From positions 1,266,501 through 1,330,500 of the forward strand of contig NC_022571.1 in the NCBI RefSeq assembly GCF_000473995.1: a DNA stretch of 64,000 bases. Reading direction: 5' to 3'. Positions 38,809 to 48,046 of the stretch are shown piece by piece (the first letter of the stretch is position 1; every line of letters starts with the position of its first letter). The notes beneath the pieces are model-generated. The model had not been told where the DNA came from and searched no databases. It saw nothing but the letters and a program-made list of their open reading frames with translations. Source of the DNA: Clostridium saccharobutylicum DSM 13864. Lineage in GTDB: Bacteria; Bacillota; Clostridia; Clostridiales; Clostridiaceae. The translations under genes were made by a program, and so were the position numbers.

Positions 38809-38880
38809 GGCGCATTCAGAAAAATAAAGAAAAAGTGGTGTTGAAAAATTTTTAATACCACTTTTTCTTTTATATTGAAT
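38806..38880 (+). repeat. Truncated palindromic element, copy C, carrying a terminator
   Basis: Left end TAAGGCGCATTCAGAAAAATAA resembles the family consensus and begins with the gltD stop codon; the right TGTGCC end is lost (TTTATATTGAAT remains). Its core is a strong terminator, AAAGAAAAAGTGGT (38826-38839) with ACCACTTTTTCTTT (38857-38870). Shows that this left end can be joined to a plain terminator. Confidence 0.55.
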
Positions 38881-38996
38881 AGTATTACATATATTCAAAG
38901 GATAATAAATTAAGGAACAATCAACATTGTACATTAAGGCAGTGTTAATGTATAATAGAATAAGGTACATGAAATTAATGAACGCAGAGGTTGATT

Positions 38997-39290
38997 ATGA
39001 TGAATAAAGAATTTAAAAGATATATATATATAGCAGGAACAATTTGTGTAATATTTCTAGCAGGTGCTTTATTTTTGCATCTTCTTCCGTTCCTTTTAAT
39101 GCTTGGAGTAATAGCTTATATTGGAATAAGAATTAACAGGTTTATTAAGAAGAAGAAAGCTGAAAAAAGTAATAGCCAATCTCAATATAATCATAATTAT
39201 AAAGATGAAAATAATTATGAGACTTCACCAGAAGAATATACAACCGGAGAAGTTATTGATGTCGAGTATGAGGACGTAGATAATAAATAA
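38997..39290 (+). CDS. Small membrane protein of unknown function
   Basis: 97 residues. I chose the ATG at 38997, six bases after AGAGG; ATG 39000 is equally possible. One or two hydrophobic helices (about 8-45: YIYIAGTICVIFLAGALFLH and LPFLLMLGVIAYIGI), then a basic KKKKAEK segment and an acidic Asn/Glu/Tyr tail ending GEVIDVEYEDVDNK. That tail is shared with small clostridial membrane proteins of no known role. Single-gene unit with its own terminator. Confidence 0.75.
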   Translation: MMNKEFKRYIYIAGTICVIFLAGALFLHLLPFLLMLGVIAYIGIRINRFIKKKKAEKSNSQSQYNHNYKDENNYETSPEEYTTGEVIDVEYEDVDNK

Positions 39291-39319
39291 AATAACACAT
39301 AAGATTTAATATGAATTTA

Positions 39320-39348
39320 AACTCAGTTCAATTGACTGAGTTTTTTTG
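39320..39348 (+). terminator. Intrinsic terminator
   Basis: AACTCAGT (39320-39327) / ACTGAGTT (39335-39342) followed by seven T. The following 260 bases up to the icd promoter are AT-rich without visible structure. Confidence 0.88.
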
Positions 39349-39608
39349 TTGATTAATTAATCTACTAACTGTATATATGGTGCAATATGATTTATAAATT
39401 TATTTAGTTATACGGTACATAGTTTTAATGTAGATTTCAATTTTTAACATATATATATTAATAAAAAATGCGATTTGGGTAATTTGAGATTTTGCAATAA
39501 AAATATAAGAGTGTTGCAGTAGTTGAGCTTATTTTGGCGTTTAAATGAAAATAAAACTATAGAATTCTTTGATTTTGCAAGAGTGAAAATATAATCATGC
39601 AAAAAAAG

Positions 39609-39637
39609 TTGATAAAACTTAGACGGTACTGTATAAT
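39609..39637 (+). promoter_or_regulatory. icd promoter
   Basis: TTGATA (39609-39614), 17 bases, TATAAT (39632-39637), 49 bases before the icd start. Confidence 0.78.
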
Positions 39638-39685
39638 CATTACTATAAGTTTAAAATTTAAATAGCAATTTAAGGGGGCAAAAAA

Positions 39686-40894
39686 ATGGAAAAAATAAAA
39701 ATGTCTAATCCAATAGTTGAAATGGATGGAGATGAAATGACAAGAATAGTTTGGGGCGAAATAAAAAAGGAATTATTAAATCCTTTTATTGAATTAAATA
39801 CAGAATATTATGATCTTGGATTAGAGCATAGAAATAATACTAATGATCAAGTTACTGTTGATGCAGCGGAAGCTATTAAAAAGCATAAAGTAGGAGTAAA
39901 GTGTGCAACTATTACACCTAATGGGGCAAGAATGAAAGAATATAATCTAAAAGAAATGTGGAAAAGTCCTAATGGTACTATTAGAGCGATATTAGATGGT
40001 ACTGTTTTTAGAATGCCAATAACTGTGGACTGCGTAAAGCCATATGTTAGATCATGGGAAAGTCCAATTACAATAGCAAGACATGCTTATGGGGATATAT
40101 ATAAGGCTGTAGAAATGAAGGTAGAAGGAAAAAGTAAATGTGAACTTGTACTTACTACTGAAAACGGTGAAGAAAAAAGGGAATTAATACACAACTTTTC
40201 AGATGATGGTGTTGTTATGGGGATGCATAATTTAAACAAATCCATAGAAAGCTTTGCAAGAAGCTGTTTTAGTTTTGCATTAGATGTTAAGCAGGATTTA
40301 TGGTTTGCAAGTAAAGATACAATATCAAAAAAATATGATCATACTTTTAAAGATGTATTTCAAGAATTATATGATAATGAATATAAAACAAAATTTGAAG
40401 AGGCAGGAATTAAATATATATATACATTAATAGACGCTGCCGTAGCGAATATTATGAAATGTAAGGGTGGAATAATCTGGGCTTGTAAAAATTATGATGG
40501 TGATGTAATGAGTGATATGGTAGCAGCTGCATTTGGTTCAATTGCTATGATGTCTTCTGTATTAGTTTCACCAGAAGGAAATTACGAATTTGAAGCAGCT
40601 CATGGAACAGTTCAAGACCAGTATTACAATCATTTAAAAGGAGAAGAAACATCTACTAATTCTGTTGCAACGATATTTGCATGGACTGGTGCGTTAAGAA
40701 AAAGAGGTGAACTAGATAATAATAAAGATTTAGTTGAGTTTGCAAATAAGTTAGAAAAATCTTCATTAAAGACAATTGAAGATGGAGTTATGACTGGAGA
40801 TTTAGCAGCACTTGCACAACATGATAACATTAAAAGAGTAAATACATTTGAGTTTATTAAAGCTACAAGAAAAACATTAGAAGCAATGCTTTAA
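39686..40894 (+). CDS. icd: NADP-dependent isocitrate dehydrogenase
   Basis: 402 residues, the homodimeric (eukaryotic-like) type II form rather than the E. coli type: N-terminus KIKMSNPIVEMDGDEMTRIVW, the substrate loop TPNGARMKEYNLKEMWKSPNGT-like region, and NYDGDVMSDMVAAAFGS with the metal-binding Asp pair. EAAHGTVQDQY is the coenzyme region. It makes 2-oxoglutarate, the carbon acceptor of the nearby glutamate synthase; in clostridia without a complete TCA cycle this is its main purpose. AAGGGGGC precedes the start. Confidence 0.95.
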   Translation: MEKIKMSNPIVEMDGDEMTRIVWGEIKKELLNPFIELNTEYYDLGLEHRNNTNDQVTVDAAEAIKKHKVGVKCATITPNGARMKEYNLKEMWKSPNGTIRAILDGTVFRMPITVDCVKPYVRSWESPITIARHAYGDIYKAVEMKVEGKSKCELVLTTENGEEKRELIHNFSDDGVVMGMHNLNKSIESFARSCFSFALDVKQDLWFASKDTISKKYDHTFKDVFQELYDNEYKTKFEEAGIKYIYTLIDAAVANIMKCKGGIIWACKNYDGDVMSDMVAAAFGSIAMMSSVLVSPEGNYEFEAAHGTVQDQYYNHLKGEETSTNSVATIFAWTGALRKRGELDNNKDLVEFANKLEKSSLKTIEDGVMTGDLAALAQHDNIKRVNTFEFIKATRKTLEAML

Positions 40895-40930
40895 TTTGTT
40901 AATTGTAATAATTAAGGGTTTAAATTTGTT

Positions 40931-40974
40931 AAATAGGGATAGGATACCAATATGTGTATCTTATTTCTTTTTTT
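40931..40974 (+). terminator. Terminator after icd
   Basis: Interrupted stem AAATA..GATAC / GTATC..ATTT followed by CTTTTTTTA. Confidence 0.65.
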
Positions 40975-41184
40975 ATTTAACAATATATCGTTATACATTT
41001 AATATTTTTGGTAAAAGTAAATTGCTATTACTAGTATGAAGTATTTTTTGCAACATGTATGTTTTTATAATATTTTAATATGTTCTGTTAAAAATAAAAA
41101 AATTAATTAAAATATTAAAATTTTTATTGAAATTAATACTAAATATGTGTAAAATAGTATTGTTAAGTAAATTGTTTATATTAA

Positions 41185-41259
41185 TACCGAGTAGTTCAAT
41201 GGCAGAACGGCAGACTCTGACTCTGCATGTTGTAAGTTCGAATCTTACCCCGGTAGCCA
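41185..41259 (+). tRNA. tRNA-Gln (anticodon CTG)
   Basis: 75 bases with encoded CCA. Acceptor TACCGAG / CCCGGTA (one A-C mismatch), D arm GTTC/GAAC, anticodon arm GCAGA-CTCTGAC-TCTGC giving anticodon CTG (reads CAG), T arm GTAAG-TTCGAAT-CTTAC. U1-A72 is typical of tRNA-Gln. Confidence 0.92.
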
Positions 41260-41270
41260 TAAAATTAGTA

Positions 41271-41310
41271 ATACCAACAGTTCATGAAAATAATGAACTG
41301 TTGGTATTTT
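41271..41310 (+). terminator. Terminator after tRNA-Gln
   Basis: Perfect 15-bp stem ATACCAACAGTTCAT / ATGAACTGTTGGTAT with a 7-base loop, then TTTTAGTTTTG. Confidence 0.85.
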
Positions 41311-41518
41311 AGTTTTGTTACCTTTTTACTACTTATAAAAATAAATTTAATTTATTTTTATATTGATTTCAAAGTTAAAGTAATTTTCAGTTGAATTAGT
41401 GTTTAAAATGGATAATATGTCAAGTACTATAAAGGATATTGTGCAAATGAACAAAAAAATACGTTAAGTAAACAATATCAATGTAATATTAAATGTACTA
41501 TTATATATTGTATAATCC

Positions 41519-41534
41519 GAGTAAACGTTAACGT
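41519..41534. promoter_or_regulatory. Possible operator (cre-like) ahead of the gntP gene
   Basis: GAGTAAACGTTAACGT resembles the LacI/CcpA-type operator core AANCGNT but deviates from the catabolite-response consensus at its first bases. It lies just after a TATAAT-like sequence (41509-41516), about 60 bases from the start codon, a place where binding would block transcription. Confidence 0.3.
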
Positions 41535-41595
41535 GCGTATGGTTATTACTATAAATAAAAAATTTGAAATTATTTGATTTTAAGGAGGAAATAAA

Positions 41596-42882
41596 ATGAC
41601 GGTTATTCATTGGAGTGGAGCAGTTATTGGGTTAGTGATTGCAATAATACTAATATTAAGAAAAGTAAATCCTGTATATGCACTTTTTGGAGGTGCTATT
41701 GTAGGTGGATTAGTTGGTGGTGCTGGTTTAGCGCAAACAACACAATTTATCATTGATGGTACTAATAGTGTAATGGGTGCAGTTGTACGAGTACTTGCAG
41801 CAGGGGTACTAGCAGGAATTTTAATTGAATCTGGTGCAGCAGAAAAAATTGCAGAGACTATAGTAGAAAAACTTGGTGAGAAAAAAGTTCTTCTGGCAAT
41901 TGCATTATCAAGTATGATAATTACTGCTGTTGGAGTATTTATACCAGTTACGGTTATTATAGTTGCGCCAATAGCACTTCCAGTAGCTAAAAAGGTTGGA
42001 ATTACTAAGTCTTCTATACTTTTAGCTATGATAGGTGGTGGAAAGGCCGGAAATATAATTTCACCAAATCCTAATACAATTGCAGTAGCTAAAGGATTTA
42101 ACGTAGAATTAGCACAGGTAATGATAGGTGCATTTATACCAGCTGTAATAGGGCTTATTGTTACATATTTTGTTGCAACTTTAATTAGTAAAAAAGGAGA
42201 AATGATTAAGGAATCAGAAATACCAAATAGAGTAGATAACAAAACAAAACCAAGCTTTGGAAAGGCAATGGTAGCACCAATAGTTGCAGTAATATTATTA
42301 GCGTTTAACCCTGTTGGAAAAATGCTACATATGAGTTTTTTGTCTAACCTTCAAATAGATGCTATGTATATATTACCTATAGCAGGATTAATTGGCTTGT
42401 TTGCAATGGGACAACGTGATAAGATCCTTGACTATACAACAGCAGGGTTAAATAGGATGACGCCAACTGTGATGATATTAATTGGTGCAGGTGCAATAGC
42501 GGGCATTATTTCTAAATCAAATTTAAGCGATGCAGTAGTATATTGTATTCAATCAACGGGTATTTCAGGAGTATTTTTAGCACCTATATCAGGTATATTA
42601 ATGGCAGCAGCTACAGCTTCAACTTCTACAGGATCAATTGTAGCTACAGGAACTTTTGGAAAAGCAATACTAGCTGTGGGAATTGCACCTTTAAGTGCAG
42701 CTGTTATGATTAATACAGGAGCTGTAGTTATAGATCATCTTCCTCATGGGAATTTCTTTCATGCATCAGCGGATGCAGTAAAAATGAATATAAAGGAACG
42801 TATGAAATTAATGCCATACGAATCTATAGTTGGAGGAACTATGGCTATTGTAGCAACAATTATATATGGATTTTTAAAGTAA
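41596..42882 (+). CDS. GntP-family permease, probable glycerate transporter
   Basis: 428 residues, about 11-12 hydrophobic helices. GntP (gluconate/H+ symporter) family by pattern: early ILRKVNPVYALFGGAIVGGLVGGAGL, GGGKAGNIISPNPNTIAVAKG in the middle and the late TASTSTGSIVATGTFG. Next to glycerate kinase and a CdaR-type regulator, so glycerate (or a related sugar acid) is the most likely substrate; the family alone does not decide. AAGGAGG precedes the ATG; 112 bases without a terminator lead to the kinase gene. Confidence 0.88.
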   Translation: MTVIHWSGAVIGLVIAIILILRKVNPVYALFGGAIVGGLVGGAGLAQTTQFIIDGTNSVMGAVVRVLAAGVLAGILIESGAAEKIAETIVEKLGEKKVLLAIALSSMIITAVGVFIPVTVIIVAPIALPVAKKVGITKSSILLAMIGGGKAGNIISPNPNTIAVAKGFNVELAQVMIGAFIPAVIGLIVTYFVATLISKKGEMIKESEIPNRVDNKTKPSFGKAMVAPIVAVILLAFNPVGKMLHMSFLSNLQIDAMYILPIAGLIGLFAMGQRDKILDYTTAGLNRMTPTVMILIGAGAIAGIISKSNLSDAVVYCIQSTGISGVFLAPISGILMAAATASTSTGSIVATGTFGKAILAVGIAPLSAAVMINTGAVVIDHLPHGNFFHASADAVKMNIKERMKLMPYESIVGGTMAIVATIIYGFLK

Positions 42883-42994
42883 TTATAAGTTAATAGATTG
42901 AATTTTATATACGATTCTGTAATAAAATAAAGGTTAATAATTTATGGAATAATACAAATTTTAAAATATATATAATAAGTTAGGAGCGGTAAAT

Positions 42995-44137
42995 ATGAAA
43001 AAAGATTTAACTATTGTATTAGCACCTGATTCTTTTAAAGAAAGCATGACAGCAAAAGAAGCTTGTGAAGCAATGGAAAGAGGAATAAAAAAAGTAAATG
43101 ATAGTATCAAATGTATTCATGTGCCTATGGCTGATGGTGGAGAAGGAACTATGCAATCATTAGTAGATGCTACTAATGGTAAAGTATATTCTTTAAAAGT
43201 AGTTGGACCACTTGGAAATGAAGTGGAGGCACAATATGGCATTTTAGGAGATGGAGATGTAGGAGTATTAGAGATGGCAAGCGCTAGTGGAATACATTTA
43301 GTATCTACTGAAAAAAGAAATCCGCTATTAACTACAACTTATGGCACTGGTCAGCTCATAAAGGCTTGTTTAGATCATGGAGTAAAAAAATTATTGATCG
43401 GTATTGGTGGAAGTGCCACTAATGATGGTGGTGCAGGTGTTATACAAGCACTTGGAGTGAAATTGTTAGATAAACAAGGAAACGAATTAAGTTTTGGTGG
43501 TGGAGAATTAGGAAAACTAAATAGCATAGATTTAGAAAACTTTGATTCTAGATTAAAGGATGTTGTTATAGAAGTAGCTTGTGATGTTAATAATCCACTT
43601 TGCGGAGAAAAAGGTGCGTCTAACGTATTTGGTCCACAAAAAGGAGCTACAAAAGAAATGATAGGGATATTAGATAATAATTTAAAACATTATGCAGATA
43701 TAATTAAAAGACAACTTGGAAAAGATGTATTGAATGAGCCAGGGGCTGGAGCTGCAGGAGGACTTGGAGCAGGACTTATGGCGTTTTTAGATGGTACTTT
43801 GAAAAAAGGTATTGAAATGGTAATAGAATATGCGTCATTGGAAGAAAAAGTGAAAGATGCAGACATGGTTTGGACAGGAGAGGGAAGTATAGATTTTCAA
43901 ACTCAATATGGTAAGACTCCTTTGGGAGTTGCAACGGTTGCAAAAAAATATAATAAGCCAGTCATTGCATTAGCTGGAAGAGTTGGTGAAGGTATAGATG
44001 TCCTATATGAAAAAGGAATAGATTCAATATTTGGAATAATGAAAGGGGTAGCACCTATCGAGGAAGCTTTAGCAAACGGTCAAGAAAATATTGAAAAAAC
44101 AGCTGAAAATATAATAAGACTTATGAACTTATTATAG
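42995..44137 (+). CDS. glxK: Glycerate kinase
   Basis: 380 residues, glycerate kinase type 1 (GarK/GlxK family). LAPDSFKESMTAKEACEAM at the N-terminus, DGGEGTMQSL near 50, GGSATNDGGAGVIQALG and GAGAAGGLGAGLMAFL are the family signatures. Phosphorylates D-glycerate (to 2-phosphoglycerate in this class), feeding glycolysis. Follows a GntP permease in a likely operon and is ended by a terminator. Confidence 0.95.
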   Translation: MKKDLTIVLAPDSFKESMTAKEACEAMERGIKKVNDSIKCIHVPMADGGEGTMQSLVDATNGKVYSLKVVGPLGNEVEAQYGILGDGDVGVLEMASASGIHLVSTEKRNPLLTTTYGTGQLIKACLDHGVKKLLIGIGGSATNDGGAGVIQALGVKLLDKQGNELSFGGGELGKLNSIDLENFDSRLKDVVIEVACDVNNPLCGEKGASNVFGPQKGATKEMIGILDNNLKHYADIIKRQLGKDVLNEPGAGAAGGLGAGLMAFLDGTLKKGIEMVIEYASLEEKVKDADMVWTGEGSIDFQTQYGKTPLGVATVAKKYNKPVIALAGRVGEGIDVLYEKGIDSIFGIMKGVAPIEEALANGQENIEKTAENIIRLMNLL

Positions 44138-44200
44138 TAAGAAAAAATTATTACAAAGCAATTATGACTTAGAATATCTAAATATATAGAAGGATTGAAG

Positions 44201-44229
44201 GTGCGTTTAATTTTTAGACGCACTTTTTA
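44201..44229 (+). terminator. Terminator after glycerate kinase
   Basis: GTGCGT (44201-44206) / ACGCAC (44218-44223) followed by TTTTT. Confidence 0.75.
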
Positions 44230-44392
44230 TTCGTATTAAAGTTTGAAAATGAAAAAAATATATAATATTTAATTGTCTTAAAAAGATTAGTATTATGAAC
44301 TATGTTCTGAGATAATAAAATTAAAATAATAAATAATTTGTTATTAAATAATTATTTACGCATTTGCTAATACTTAATATTATTCAAGGGAT

Positions 44393-45382
44393 GTGATTAA
44401 TATAAAATTATCAAAAACTATAGCACAAAAAATTGTTTTAGAAATGATGAATGTGATTCCTTATAATATAAATGTTATGGATGAAAATGGGGTTATTATA
44501 GGCAGTGGAGATATAAGACGTATTGGAAATATTCATGAAGGAGCTAAAAAAGCAATTGATAACCAATTTGTAAATGAAGTATATGAAGAAGAAGAGAGAA
44601 TGAAACCTGGAGTTAATGAGCCTATAATTATAGAAGACAATATAATAGGTGTAATAGGAATTACAGGTCCACCTGATGAAGTGAGGAGATTTAGTAAGCT
44701 TGTTCGTGCGACTGCAGTTTTATTAATTGAACAATGTCAACTTGATGAAGAAATTCAAAATAAAAAATTAAATATGCAGAAATTTTACCATGAATTAGTG
44801 CATAGAAAGATAGAATATGATGAGAAATTTTATGGGAGAGCTAAAATTTATGGAATGGATCTTACTAAAAAATATCAAACCATTCTTGTGAACGGGAATA
44901 TAAATTCGCAAAAGTTTAAAATAATATGCAATAAATATACTCATTATTGTGATTTAGATAATAATAGAGGAGTATTTTTTATTGAAGCTGATCAATCATA
45001 TAATTTGTTATTAAAAGAGTTGAAGAATAATAAAGAGATAAACAAGATAAGTATTGGAGGAGAAGAAAAGATTATTGCTATTTCATTAGAAAATGCAGAA
45101 TTAGCAATGAAATTTGGCATTAAGATAAAGCCATCAACTTTAATATACAATTATAATGAGCTAAAGTTTTTTATTCATTTATCTTATGATACTAAGGAAT
45201 CACTAGTTTCTTTGATTTCTAGTCTTGATAATGTTGGAAGTAAATTAGAGCTAATTCAAACTATACAAGCATATGTAGAGGAGAATGGTGACATTAATAG
45301 TGTATCTAGTAGATTAAATATACATAGAAATACTTTAAATTATAGACTAGAAAGAATTAAACAATTAACAGGAAAAACCTGA
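44393..45382 (+). CDS. cdaR: CdaR-type sugar-diacid/glycerate regulator
   Basis: 329 residues. N-terminal putative sugar-diacid recognition domain (about 1-130: LSKTIAQKIVLEMMNVIPYNINVMDENGVII...), a variable middle, and a C-terminal PucR-type helix-turn-helix INSVSSRLNIHRNTLNYRLERI. In E. coli CdaR activates glycerate/glucarate/galactarate genes; here it should control the neighbouring permease and kinase. The start is uncertain: GTG at 44393 is used because it opens the domain properly, but AAGGG is only about two bases ahead. Confidence 0.85.
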   Translation: MINIKLSKTIAQKIVLEMMNVIPYNINVMDENGVIIGSGDIRRIGNIHEGAKKAIDNQFVNEVYEEEERMKPGVNEPIIIEDNIIGVIGITGPPDEVRRFSKLVRATAVLLIEQCQLDEEIQNKKLNMQKFYHELVHRKIEYDEKFYGRAKIYGMDLTKKYQTILVNGNINSQKFKIICNKYTHYCDLDNNRGVFFIEADQSYNLLLKELKNNKEINKISIGGEEKIIAISLENAELAMKFGIKIKPSTLIYNYNELKFFIHLSYDTKESLVSLISSLDNVGSKLELIQTIQAYVEENGDINSVSSRLNIHRNTLNYRLERIKQLTGKT

Positions 45383-45506
45383 AAAATTTATTAGAATTGT
45401 TTGAATTGTTGTGTGGAGTAATTTGGAAAGAGTGAGTGAGAATTTAGAATAATTTGCGTAAATTGAATATTTAATATGTTATTGTTATATAACTGAAAAT
45501 TTTAGG

Positions 45507-45550
45507 AATGTAGTTGGATTATTTTTTAAATAAGGCAACTACATTTCTGT
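45507..45550. terminator. Bidirectional terminator between cdaR and cooS
   Basis: AATGTAGTTG (45507-45516) / CAACTACATT (45536-45545), between convergent genes. Confidence 0.75.
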
Positions 45551-45560
45551 TTGTCAGGAA

Positions 45561-47480
45561 TTATTTTAATCCTAATCCTTTTCTTTTTTCATTTATATGA
45601 GATTCTATGTTATTGGCAACTTCAACAGGATCATCACCTAAAGCTATTTTTCCTCCGGTTACATCTTCTGCTTTTTCAGTTAGAAGTTCTACTAATTTAG
45701 GGGCTCCTGTCATGAAAGGTGTAGGAGATAAATGTGTATAAGTACCATATGCTAGTGCAAAGATTCCATCTATAGTTGCTTTTTGTTCCATCCATTCTGG
45801 AGCAGTAACAGCTATTGGAAGAGCAGATACATCAACATCTAGATGATCGGCAAGTGCTGTAACAAGCATTGATATTCTTCCAGTATCTGTGCAAGTACCA
45901 AAGCTCAATACAGGAGGTATTTTCAACATGTTACATACTTCTTTTAAGCCATCTCCAGCAATCTCATTAGCGGCTTCTACTGTACACAAACCAGCAACTT
46001 CGAGAGCATGATTTCCACAACCACCACTTACAACTAATATATTTCTTTTTATTAGTTCTTTTGTAAGGTTTATAGTCATCCAGTCTTGAGGTCCATTTCT
46101 TAAAGTTGAACAGTTAGCAAGTGCTACAACTCCTTTAATTTTACCAGCTACAATTACATCTACTAGTGGTTCAATCTTGTTTCCTAAGGCGCTTAGTACA
46201 GCTTCAGTAGAAAAACCAGCTATAGCTTTTTGCGTTTTTTTAGGAACTAATGGTTCAATTTTTCTTTCTTTTCTTTTTTTAAAGTTTTCTATGCCAAGTT
46301 CAATTAACTTATCAGCCATTTTATCAACTTCTGCAGGTTCATATGGAATTTTATATTTAATTCCAGGTAAATCAATAATAGTGCTTACAGATACTAAAGT
46401 TATTTGATATTTTTCAGCATACACATCTATAGCAGGAGGAGAACAATTTTCTTCCATGGCAAATACATCAACAGTACCTGTAGCTAATAGAGGTTCAATA
46501 GTAAGCCAATTACCCATATGTCCTACAAAAACATCATCCATTTCAAATCTTTGCAATAATTCTTGGCCAGTTTCTATAGAACCAACAATTCTAAGTCCCT
46601 TAGCACCAGCAGCTTTTGCCATTTCTTGAACTTCATTAGTTCTTGCTTTTAATATTGTTGCAACTCCAGGCCAAGGTTGATGTCCATTAAAAACTATGTT
46701 AACGTAATCTGGATCCATGATTCCTAAATCCATATTAACCTCATGTGGTTTAGGAGTTCCAAATAGTATATCTTGAGTCATCTCAAGACCTATTTGAGTA
46801 TTATAAATTGTAGCAATACCAAGTCTAAGGGCTTTCATAGCTAATGATACATGGCTTCCATCTACGTTGGTAAGACAGCTTGCTACACAATTTTGTTCTT
46901 CGTGAACTGTTCCGGCTGGATATATAGATAATTTTTTCCATAATTCTTTTCTCTTTTTTGGTGCAAAGGCTTCTACCATAATATTTTTATCTTCTTTATC
47001 AATGTGCTGTTGTTCTTCAAGTAGTGTTGCTAGTTGGACTGCCATATTATTAATTTCTTGATTTGTATCTATACCTACTTTTTCGCACATCCATTTTAGT
47101 TTATCTACATCAGTAATTTTAAATGGTGTTTTTCCTTGGCCTGTAGCTTTTAAGGTTCTAAATGCTTCATAAGCATGATGACTATATGTACCAGCTCCCA
47201 TTATATTCTTAAGAAGGAAGTTTCTCATTGCCATAGCATCTGGATCTATGCCACATACACCTTTTTCTTGACCAGTTTTTTCATTTATTCTACAAGGACC
47301 ATTTGAACATAATTGACAACTTAGTCCTTTAAGACAAAAAGTACATCTTATTTTTTCTTGTGATTTATATCTATCAAATACGTTGGACAACCCATCGCTT
47401 CTGATCCTTTTAAGCATTTCTTCAACAGAATCATGATAACTTACTCTTCCTTCGTTGTTTTCTATTTTAGTTTCATTCAT
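45561..47480 (-). CDS. cooS: Anaerobic carbon-monoxide dehydrogenase, catalytic subunit
   Basis: 639 residues from the ATG at 47480, which has AAAGGAGTGAC at good distance; a GTG at 47492 would touch it. Ni-Fe-S enzyme, CO + H2O to CO2 + 2 e- + 2 H+. The N-terminal cysteines CTFCLKGLSCQLCSNGPCRI bind the D- and B-clusters; later ENCSPPAIDVYA, a Cys-Gly CGNHALEVAG and SFGTCTDTGR contribute C-cluster ligands. Typical length. It stands alone: no cooC, cooF, acsB or hydrogenase gene is adjacent, unlike Wood-Ljungdahl or CO-hydrogenase operons. Confidence 0.95.
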   Translation of the reverse strand: MNETKIENNEGRVSYHDSVEEMLKRIRSDGLSNVFDRYKSQEKIRCTFCLKGLSCQLCSNGPCRINEKTGQEKGVCGIDPDAMAMRNFLLKNIMGAGTYSHHAYEAFRTLKATGQGKTPFKITDVDKLKWMCEKVGIDTNQEINNMAVQLATLLEEQQHIDKEDKNIMVEAFAPKKRKELWKKLSIYPAGTVHEEQNCVASCLTNVDGSHVSLAMKALRLGIATIYNTQIGLEMTQDILFGTPKPHEVNMDLGIMDPDYVNIVFNGHQPWPGVATILKARTNEVQEMAKAAGAKGLRIVGSIETGQELLQRFEMDDVFVGHMGNWLTIEPLLATGTVDVFAMEENCSPPAIDVYAEKYQITLVSVSTIIDLPGIKYKIPYEPAEVDKMADKLIELGIENFKKRKERKIEPLVPKKTQKAIAGFSTEAVLSALGNKIEPLVDVIVAGKIKGVVALANCSTLRNGPQDWMTINLTKELIKRNILVVSGGCGNHALEVAGLCTVEAANEIAGDGLKEVCNMLKIPPVLSFGTCTDTGRISMLVTALADHLDVDVSALPIAVTAPEWMEQKATIDGIFALAYGTYTHLSPTPFMTGAPKLVELLTEKAEDVTGGKIALGDDPVEVANNIESHINEKRKGLGLK

Positions 47481-47758
47481 ATAAATTGTCACTCCTTTAA
47501 TTAATCAATATCATATAGTAATTTTTCCAATTATAAAAATAATTATGTAAATAATTATTTAAAATATAATTATTTTTATAGAATTACAGTACATGGATTT
47601 TTTGAAATTTAATTATAGCGATAAAAATATATTAAAGAGATGGGGTTATAGACATTATTTGCATAATTATATATAATGAAAAATATGGCAAAGCGCAATT
47701 AAAATATAAAAGTGTTATGAAGTTTCATATTGTAGTATGTATGAGAGGATGATTGAAA

Positions 47759-48046
47759 ATGATAAAAGTAGTGGCAAAAAGTAATGTTAAGCATGATAAG
47801 ATAGAGGAAGTATTAAAGCTAGCAAAGGAATTAGCAGAAATTACTGTTAAAGAAGAAGGTTGTATAAAATATGAAATGTATCAAGATGAAAATGATGAAA
47901 CTATATTAACAATGATAGAAGAATGGGAAAGCAGAGATGCTTTAAATAAACATATGGAATCTGAACACTTTAAGAGAATAGTTCCAATGATGGGAGCTTT
48001 ACGCGAAAAGTCAGGAGAAATTAATATATACAAAAGAGTTATATAG
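47759..48046 (+). CDS. ABM/YgiN-type monooxygenase-fold protein
   Basis: 95 residues from the ATG at 47759 (AGAGG ten bases ahead; TTG 47753 is the alternative). A ferredoxin-like dimeric alpha/beta barrel of the antibiotic-biosynthesis-monooxygenase family: MIKVVAKSNVKHDKIEEVLKL, KEEGCIKYEMYQDEND and EEWESRDALNKHMESEHF (family pattern W.s...l..H..s.hf). Members act as small quinol or heme-related monooxygenases, many without known substrate. Convergent with the M29 peptidase across palindromic element D. Confidence 0.85.
   Translation: MIKVVAKSNVKHDKIEEVLKLAKELAEITVKEEGCIKYEMYQDENDETILTMIEEWESRDALNKHMESEHFKRIVPMMGALREKSGEINIYKRVI

Noticed and set aside
41607-42242. Long open frame on the minus strand opposite the GntP permease.
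   Set aside because: It mirrors the hydrophobic codon pattern of the permease, has no ribosome binding site and resembles no protein; an antisense shadow.
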